DNA of 64,000 nucleotides from Nocardia fluminea (GTDB lineage: Bacteria > Actinomycetota > Actinomycetes > Mycobacteriales > Mycobacteriaceae): contig NZ_PJMW01000002.1 of assembly GCF_002846365.1 (NCBI RefSeq), positions 3,658,001 through 3,722,000 on the forward strand. The letters are read 5' to 3'. How positions within the stretch are numbered: position 1 is the stretch's first letter; each line of letters opens with the position of its first letter. Below, in pieces: positions 58,622-64,000 of this stretch. Below the pieces are notes generated by a model, which was not told the DNA's origin, ran no database searches, and was given only the letters and a program-made list of their open reading frames with translations. The translations under genes were made by a program, and so were the position numbers.

Positions 58622-59896
58622 GTGACCCAGATCCGGGCCAATGCCCTTGACGAGCTCTCCTGGCGCGGGCTTGTCGCGCTGTCCACCGACGAAGACGCGC
58701 TGCGTGCTTCCCTGGCGGCCGGCCCGGTGACCTACTATTGCGGCTTCGATCCGACTGCGCCGAGCTTGCACATGGGCAATCTCGTGCAGCTGCTGACGAT
58801 GCGTCGCTTGCAGGACTCCGGGCACAAACCGATCGCGCTGGTCGGCGGCGCGACCGGTCTCATCGGCGATCCACGCATGTCGGGTGAACGAGTGCTCAAC
58901 GACCACGAAACCGTGGCGGCCTGGGTCGACCGGATTCGCGACCAGGTTCAGCGATTCCTGTCTTTCGACGGCGACAACGCGGCCGTGGTCGTGAACAACT
59001 TGGACTGGACCTCACCGATGTCGGCGCTCGACTTCCTTCGCGAGGTGGGCAAAAACTTCCGTGTGAACCGGATGCTCGCCAAGGAATCGGTGTCCGCACG
59101 TCTCAACAGCGAGGCCGGGATCAGTTTCACCGAGTTCTCCTACCAACTGCTGCAGGGCATGGACTTCTACCAGCTCTACCGCAGGTACGGCTGCACGTTG
59201 CAGACCGGCGGATCCGACCAGTGGGGAAACCTCACCGCAGGCGCGGACCTGACTCACCGCATCGAGGGAATCAGCCTGCACGCCCTGGCTACACCGCTGA
59301 TCACCAAAGCCGACGGCACCAAGTTCGGCAAAACCGAAGGTGGCGCGATCTGGCTCGACCCAGAGATGACCTCGCCCTATGCCTTCTACCAATTCTGGCT
59401 CAACGCCGAGGACTCCAAAGTCGGCGACTACCTCAAGATCTTCACCTTCCGCAGCCAGGACGAAATCACTGCGCTCGAGGAAGCCGCCAAGGAACGACCC
59501 GCTCAACGAGAGGCCCAGCGCGCACTCGCCGAGGACATCACCACCCTGGTACACGGCGAGGAAACGATGCACCGGGTGCGCGCCGCCAGCCAGGCACTGT
59601 TCGGCAGCGGCGACCTGACAACGCTGGACGCATCCACGCTCAGCGATGCGGTGCGCGAACTGCCCTCAGCATCGATCTCAAGCGGGACCCACAGCGTCGT
59701 AGACCTATTCGCCGCAACTGGCCTGGTCGACAGCAAATCCGCAGCCCGCCGTGCCGTGACCGAGGGCGGCGCCTACGTCAACAACCTCAAAGTAGACACC
59801 ACCGAAGCAGTAGTGGACACAGCGGATCTGCTGCACAACCGATGGATCCTGCTTCGCCGAGGCCGCAAATCGCTCGCTGTCGTCGAAGTCGGCTGA
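58622..59896 (+). CDS. tyrS: Tyrosyl-tRNA synthetase
   Basis: 424 aa from GTG 58622. Class I synthetase: FDPTAPSLHMGN with HIGH-like HMGN (50-53), tyrosine pocket YQLLQGMDFYQLYRRYGC and GGSDQWGNLTAG, KMSKS-like KFGKT (234-238), and a C-terminal S4 RNA-binding domain. It charges tRNA-Tyr. By memory the sequence reads closer to Streptomyces TyrRS than to mycobacterial TyrRS, and the neighbours differ from the usual mpg/tlyA context. It is therefore likely an extra, acquired copy. Perfect palindromes bracket it. Confidence 0.95.
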   Translation: MTQIRANALDELSWRGLVALSTDEDALRASLAAGPVTYYCGFDPTAPSLHMGNLVQLLTMRRLQDSGHKPIALVGGATGLIGDPRMSGERVLNDHETVAAWVDRIRDQVQRFLSFDGDNAAVVVNNLDWTSPMSALDFLREVGKNFRVNRMLAKESVSARLNSEAGISFTEFSYQLLQGMDFYQLYRRYGCTLQTGGSDQWGNLTAGADLTHRIEGISLHALATPLITKADGTKFGKTEGGAIWLDPEMTSPYAFYQFWLNAEDSKVGDYLKIFTFRSQDEITALEEAAKERPAQREAQRALAEDITTLVHGEETMHRVRAASQALFGSGDLTTLDASTLSDAVRELPSASISSGTHSVVDLFAATGLVDSKSAARRAVTEGGAYVNNLKVDTTEAVVDTADLLHNRWILLRRGRKSLAVVEVG

Positions 59897-59909
59897 CAGA
59901 AAGATCAGA

Positions 59910-59947
59910 CTTGGACTGTGACTCGCAGACACGAGTCACAGTCCAAG
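59910..59947 (+). terminator. Perfect 16-bp hairpin after tyrS
   Basis: Arms CTTGGACTGTGACTCG (59910-59925) and its complement (59932-59947) with a 6-nt loop, 14 nt after the tyrS stop. It probably terminates tyrS and separates it from the downstream genes. Confidence 0.8.
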
Positions 59948-60018
59948 CCTTCGTCGCACCGCACCCAGGTGCGCTGGGGTCACTGTGTGCCGAATCCGAC
60001 CGACCAGAGGACCGCTGA

Positions 60019-60621
60019 ATGACTGAGCGGCTCATCATTCTTGATCTCGATGGAACGTGCTATCCCTCTAACTCCGCATTGACCCGCATCGTCGACGAAC
60101 GCACAGCTGAATTCCTTCTGAATCGCGCAGGACTGACCTCGGCGGAGCTCGCCTCGATGGAAGAGCGGACGCCGTCGATTCTGAAAGCGCTAGCCCTACT
60201 CGGCATTCCCCGTGTGGAGTGGGCGACAGCTGTCTACGAAGCGGTGCCGTATCAGCAGCTTCTGAGCCCCGATCCCTCGCTGAACCGCGCCTTGTCACGC
60301 ATCGCCGCGCACCGCATCGTCGTCACGATGGCCCCTCATCGACACGCGATCGCTGTGCTCGGAGCACTCGGACTCACCGCGGCGATCGATAACACGATCT
60401 CGGTCTACGAGACCGATCACACCGACAAACACGACATCTACCAGGCGCTGGTCAAGGAATACGGCGCATCCAGGACAACTGCTGTTGGGGACAACGCGGC
60501 CCTCGATCTGGATCCGGCTGCAGCATTGAGGTGTGAGTGCGCGCACATCGATCCGCGAGGCCGATCAGGGGCCTACCCGGTCTTCCGCGATCTGGCGCAG
60601 GCTCTGGCCGCCCTACCATAG
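60019..60621 (+). CDS. HAD-family hydrolase
   Basis: 200 aa. The nucleophile motif LDLDGTCYPS (Asp9, Asp11), motif II TMAPH, Lys in DKHDIYQALVKEY and the acidic motif VGDNAALDLD are present, as in SDT1/pyrimidine 5'-nucleotidase-like phosphatases. It is a small-molecule phosphatase with unknown substrate. It is the first gene of the group leading to the decarboxylase, 99 nt upstream of it. Confidence 0.85.
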   Translation: MTERLIILDLDGTCYPSNSALTRIVDERTAEFLLNRAGLTSAELASMEERTPSILKALALLGIPRVEWATAVYEAVPYQQLLSPDPSLNRALSRIAAHRIVVTMAPHRHAIAVLGALGLTAAIDNTISVYETDHTDKHDIYQALVKEYGASRTTAVGDNAALDLDPAAALRCECAHIDPRGRSGAYPVFRDLAQALAALP

Positions 60622-60719
60622 GCACTGCACAGCAACAGGATTCGTTGCCGAAGCGCCGCGCCTGGATGCTACGTCCTGCTACGTTCCGGCGAAGCCGATA
60701 TGGCTCGACTCTAAGAGGT

Positions 60720-62513
60720 ATGACTACGACGATCCCCGCTGCTCCCTCAACACCGTTGCCGCACAACATTTCCAGCGACGAGGGGCAGGGGCGAGGCGAA
60801 CCTCTTCTCGATGTCTTCCAACATCCCGATAGTGCTGACCTCGCCGACATTCATCGCTGGTTGGGTGTGCTGGAGCACCTCGTCGGGCCCTACATCGATC
60901 CTGCCGTTCCACGCACGCGCCGAGAGGACGTTCGATCGTTCGGACAGATCCTCGAACACGAGTCCCTGCCAACCGAATCCAGTTCACCGGAAGCCGTACT
61001 GGCCGAACTCGCGCCGTATTTCCAGGGCATGATGCGCTGGAACCACCCCGGAACCATGATCAACGTGACCCCGCCCCCGACGACACCGGCCGTCGCAGCT
61101 GCGGCCTATGCCTCCGCGCTCAACCCCAACGGCGCACAGGACATGTCCAGCGGCCTGCTACTCGGCACCGAGCTCGCGGTGGTGAAGATGTTGTCCCAGT
61201 TGGCAGGGATCGACGTCGACAGATCGGGCGGGGTGTTCACGTTCGGCGGCAAGAGCACCAACATGCACGCGATCAAGCACGGCATCCAGCGAGCCCAACC
61301 ACACGCTCGACGCGAAGGCATTCGGACTCCGGTTCGGGTGGTGTCCTCGACTCAAGGCCACCCTTGCCACGAGGAAGCGTGCGGGTGGCTGGGAATCGGG
61401 GAAAGCAGCTGCCTGCGCGTACCGACCCGACCCGACGGCGTCATGGACCTCGCCGCCCTGGAGAACACCATCCGCACCAGCATCGGTGCGGGAGAACAAG
61501 TAGTGACGATCTTCGCCAACGGCGGCACCACGATCCAGATGCTGGTCGACCCGATCGGTGACATCGTGGCCCTGCGGGACCGGCTCGTCGAGGAACTGGG
61601 CTTGGACTACGTGCCCCGTGTCCACGTGGACTCTGTCGTGGGCTGGGTGTGGCTGTTCTTCCGCGACTACGACTTCCGGACCAACCCCTGCGAGTTTCCG
61701 TCGGCGACGCTGAGCCGCATCCGCACCCAAGCCGCCCGGATCGCCGAGATCTACCTCGCCGATTCCTTCGGTGTCGACTTCCACAAGACCGGGTTCGCCT
61801 CCTATGTCTCGAGCATCTACATGGTGGCCGACCGCAACGAGATCTACCAGCAGGGCGGAATCACCGACGCAGACCACCCCATCGGCGGCGGCGGCCGTAA
61901 AGGCCTGCCGCACCAAGACCTTCAGTTCGGAAATCACTCACCATTCCAGTACACCCTCGAACTCAGCCGTTCGATGGCCGGACCCTTGCAGGCCTACGTC
62001 AACCTGAAGATGCTCGGCGTCGCCGGCTACCAACGCCTCATCGGAGGCCTACTCGTGTCCTCGCAGCGGTTCGCCGACGAGCTCACGGCCCAAGGCCGGT
62101 TCGAAGTACTCAGCGACGCCGACAGCCACGGCTTCGCCGTGCTGTTCATCGCCAAACCCGCCGTGGACACACCATCACTGTTCGACCGGGCGTGGACACG
62201 AGACGACCTGGAATCGATCGCGCGCTACAACTACGGCTTCTACCGATACTTGTTCGAACAACAGGAGCTGGGCCGCTGCCCGATCGCCTGCGACTACTCC
62301 TCGGGCTACCACAAGCTGGTCGGTGGCGCGAAAATCGGCGTCCACAAGTCCTACCCCATGTCGCCGTTCTACGACGAGGACACCGCGGTCGCCTTCGCCC
62401 TCGTATTCGGCGAGATGCTCGCCGAATACGACCGCCAACCCGCAGACCAGATTCCCGCCGAGGGCCCACACGAAGCCCGGCCGTTGATCTTTCGACCCGG
62501 GTCGCTGACATGA
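60720..62513 (+). CDS. PLP-dependent amino-acid decarboxylase (group II)
   Basis: 597 aa from ATG 60720; an upstream frame to 60537 overlaps the HAD gene. AAGAGG lies unusually close to the ATG. PLP-site features include FTFGGKSTNMHAIKHGI, STQGHPCHEEAC and DSFGVDFHKTGF, with Lys356 as the likely Schiff-base lysine. Length and context recall PLP decarboxylases of specialised metabolism. The substrate is unknown; the neighbouring TyrRS makes tyrosine or an analogue worth testing. The carbamoyltransferase overlaps its stop by 4 nt. Confidence 0.85.
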   Translation: MTTTIPAAPSTPLPHNISSDEGQGRGEPLLDVFQHPDSADLADIHRWLGVLEHLVGPYIDPAVPRTRREDVRSFGQILEHESLPTESSSPEAVLAELAPYFQGMMRWNHPGTMINVTPPPTTPAVAAAAYASALNPNGAQDMSSGLLLGTELAVVKMLSQLAGIDVDRSGGVFTFGGKSTNMHAIKHGIQRAQPHARREGIRTPVRVVSSTQGHPCHEEACGWLGIGESSCLRVPTRPDGVMDLAALENTIRTSIGAGEQVVTIFANGGTTIQMLVDPIGDIVALRDRLVEELGLDYVPRVHVDSVVGWVWLFFRDYDFRTNPCEFPSATLSRIRTQAARIAEIYLADSFGVDFHKTGFASYVSSIYMVADRNEIYQQGGITDADHPIGGGGRKGLPHQDLQFGNHSPFQYTLELSRSMAGPLQAYVNLKMLGVAGYQRLIGGLLVSSQRFADELTAQGRFEVLSDADSHGFAVLFIAKPAVDTPSLFDRAWTRDDLESIARYNYGFYRYLFEQQELGRCPIACDYSSGYHKLVGGAKIGVHKSYPMSPFYDEDTAVAFALVFGEMLAEYDRQPADQIPAEGPHEARPLIFRPGSLT

Positions 62514-64000
62514 TCGAAGGACTCTATCTCTCGACGTTCTTCGACATCGGTCCCCTGAAGAACCTCCTCGACATCCGCCTGCGCCATGACCACGGAGCCG
62601 CGCTGTGGGAACTCGACAACGGCACGCTCAGACTCCGGCGCTACTGGGAGTTCGAGCGAATCAGCGGCCTCAAACAGCACAGTCGCGCCCTCTACGACCA
62701 GAACCAGGCTCGACACCTCCTGCAGCACCTCCTGGCAGAGGAAGACGCCGACCTTCGCGACGTCGTCGAAATCTGGGGGACGCCCGGTATCGAAACCAGC
62801 ACCAACTACCAGAGAACCTTCGGCAGCGCCTACGCATTCCACGGCATGGCGCACCTCATGACGGCGCTGTTTTGCCAGAACCCGGCACCGCTTACCGAAC
62901 CGATGGTGGCAATGTCGCTGGACGCTGGTCCCGACTGCCTGTTCGAACCCGACGCCTACGACCGCCACTACTACCCGGGCTGCGTCATCGACGAACGCGG
63001 CCTGCGAATGTTTCCCTGCGAGTCGCCGGGCAGATTGTGGTCCTACGCCAGCAAGAAGTTCGGCCTCCGCGAAGGAACGCTGATGGCGCTCGCCTCTGCC
63101 AGTGACGACGACGCCGAGCTGGATCTGACCGTCTTCGATCGGCAGCCCTTGCTCGATCTTTCGGCGCGACGTGCCGCCGCCGACATCGTCGACACCATCG
63201 ACTCCCACGTACGCTCCTACCGGCGGACCGGTCGCAGCGCCGCAACGCCGGGAGCGGGACCTTTGACTCCAGCTGAACTCCACGTCAGTGCCGTCATGCA
63301 ACTCATCGCGAGACTTTCACTACGGATCGTCCGACGCAACCTCGACCTTGCCGAAACCGAGTACGGAGCCGACCTCGCTGCGTCGCGGTTGGCTCTGGCC
63401 GGAGGCTTCGCTCTCAACTGCCCGACGAACTCGCAACTGCTGCAAGATGTCCCGTTCACCGGCTATCAGATCCCGCCCTGCACCAGCGACAGCGGCATCG
63501 CCCTTGGCACGGGGCTCGCCGCGTTCTACCCCCAGCTGCGCAGCGGCGCGATCAGCACCGCATTCGACACCGCCTACTACGGACAAGGCCCTGGCGACCT
63601 CGCCGAGGAACTCGACCAGGTGTCGGACCTCGTGGACAACATTGAGCCGATATCGGCAGATGGTGTCGCGGAACTCCTCGCACGAGAAGGGATCATCGCG
63701 TGGGTCAACGGCACAGCCGAAATCGGTCCCAGAGCGCTGGGCAACCGATCCCTGCTCGCCGATCCCCGATCACTCGAGGTCAAGAACCGCCTCAACCAGA
63801 TCAAACAGCGACAGTGGTGGCGCCCTGTGGCACCACTCGTCCTCGACCAGGACGGGCCCGACTACTTCCGCGACTACCGGCACTCGCCATACATGCTGCT
63901 CAACTTCCACACCACCGCTCATGCGCAAGCAACAGTTCCCGGAGTCCTTCACCTCGATCACAGCGCTCGCGCACAGTCCGTCAGTGCCAGGACCAACCCC
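62510..64000 (+). CDS. NodU/CmcH-family O-carbamoyltransferase (3' end outside window)
   Basis: At least 497 codons from ATG 62510, open to the window edge. The N-terminal ASKHA-type domain (RHDHGAALWEL; AMSLDAGPD; LALAGGFALNCPTNSQLL) is followed by the C-terminal YrdC-like domain with AEIGPRALGNRSLLADPR and WWRPVAPLVL, both typical of the family. Such enzymes transfer carbamoyl from carbamoyl phosphate to hydroxyls in antibiotics and Nod factors. Translational coupling to the decarboxylase implies one pathway. Confidence 0.9.
   Translation, partial: MIEGLYLSTFFDIGPLKNLLDIRLRHDHGAALWELDNGTLRLRRYWEFERISGLKQHSRALYDQNQARHLLQHLLAEEDADLRDVVEIWGTPGIETSTNYQRTFGSAYAFHGMAHLMTALFCQNPAPLTEPMVAMSLDAGPDCLFEPDAYDRHYYPGCVIDERGLRMFPCESPGRLWSYASKKFGLREGTLMALASASDDDAELDLTVFDRQPLLDLSARRAAADIVDTIDSHVRSYRRTGRSAATPGAGPLTPAELHVSAVMQLIARLSLRIVRRNLDLAETEYGADLAASRLALAGGFALNCPTNSQLLQDVPFTGYQIPPCTSDSGIALGTGLAAFYPQLRSGAISTAFDTAYYGQGPGDLAEELDQVSDLVDNIEPISADGVAELLAREGIIAWVNGTAEIGPRALGNRSLLADPRSLEVKNRLNQIKQRQWWRPVAPLVLDQDGPDYFRDYRHSPYMLLNFHTTAHAQATVPGVLHLDHSARAQSVSARTNP

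Overview
The window is high-GC actinobacterial DNA, most likely from a Nocardia or close relative (inference). The evidence is a mycobacterial-type HU protein with a long Lys/Ala tail, a two-domain MutT1, the F420 enzyme FbiD/CofC, a SepIVA-type DivIVA protein, and a gene order (hupB-mutT1-ppk-fbiD-gpsA-ddl-DUF3515-thiL-ung ... DAK2-recG ... pyc-rsmD-coaD ... sepIVA-DUF177-rnc-mutM) that I recall as largely that of the Mycobacterium tuberculosis Rv2924c-Rv2986c region. No tRNA, rRNA or CRISPR array was seen.

Left two thirds (1-44.8 kb) are mostly core chromosome. 1-9.2 kb: nucleoid protein, nucleotide-pool sanitation, polyphosphate, F420, glycerol-phosphate, cell wall (Ddl), thiamine and uracil repair genes. 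9.2-17.3 kb: a small secreted protein, an intergenic palindrome and tandem repeat, enoyl-CoA hydratase, acetyltransferase, L28, a FakA-like DAK2 protein with a histidine-rich insert, RecG and a RamB-like regulator. 17.6-20.3 kb: B12-independent methionine synthase metE under a cobalamin riboswitch, with a strong terminator. 20.5-29.3 kb: pyruvate carboxylase, rsmD, coaD, gtrA, sepIVA, and the DUF177-rpmF-rnc-mutM group. 29.3-36.1 kb: a reductase-like protein, a PHP phosphoesterase, a membrane-tethered PstS-like protein and a glycosyltransferase/glycogen-debranching pair. 36.2-44.8 kb: a complete Kdp potassium system. The structural genes (kdpFABC, with a tiny extra leading ORF) run leftward and the kdpDE sensor pair runs rightward, preceded by a small membrane ORF.

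Right third (about 45-64 kb) is accessory. It holds an intact IS3-family element with terminal inverted repeats and a 3-bp target duplication, an unassigned soluble/four-helix membrane gene pair, a complete type I restriction-modification system (hsdM-hsdS-hsdR), and a decayed DNA methyltransferase fragment. These read as a defence island.

The right edge (56.7-64 kb) looks like the start of a specialised-metabolite locus: an XRE regulator, a Nudix hydrolase, a TyrRS bracketed by two perfect palindromes, then a HAD phosphatase, a PLP-dependent decarboxylase and an NodU/CmcH-type O-carbamoyltransferase cut by the window end. A tyrosyl-tRNA synthetase beside an amino-acid decarboxylase and a tailoring carbamoyltransferase suggests either self-resistance or aminoacyl-tRNA-dependent biosynthesis. 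This and the membrane gene pair are the best candidates for undescribed systems.
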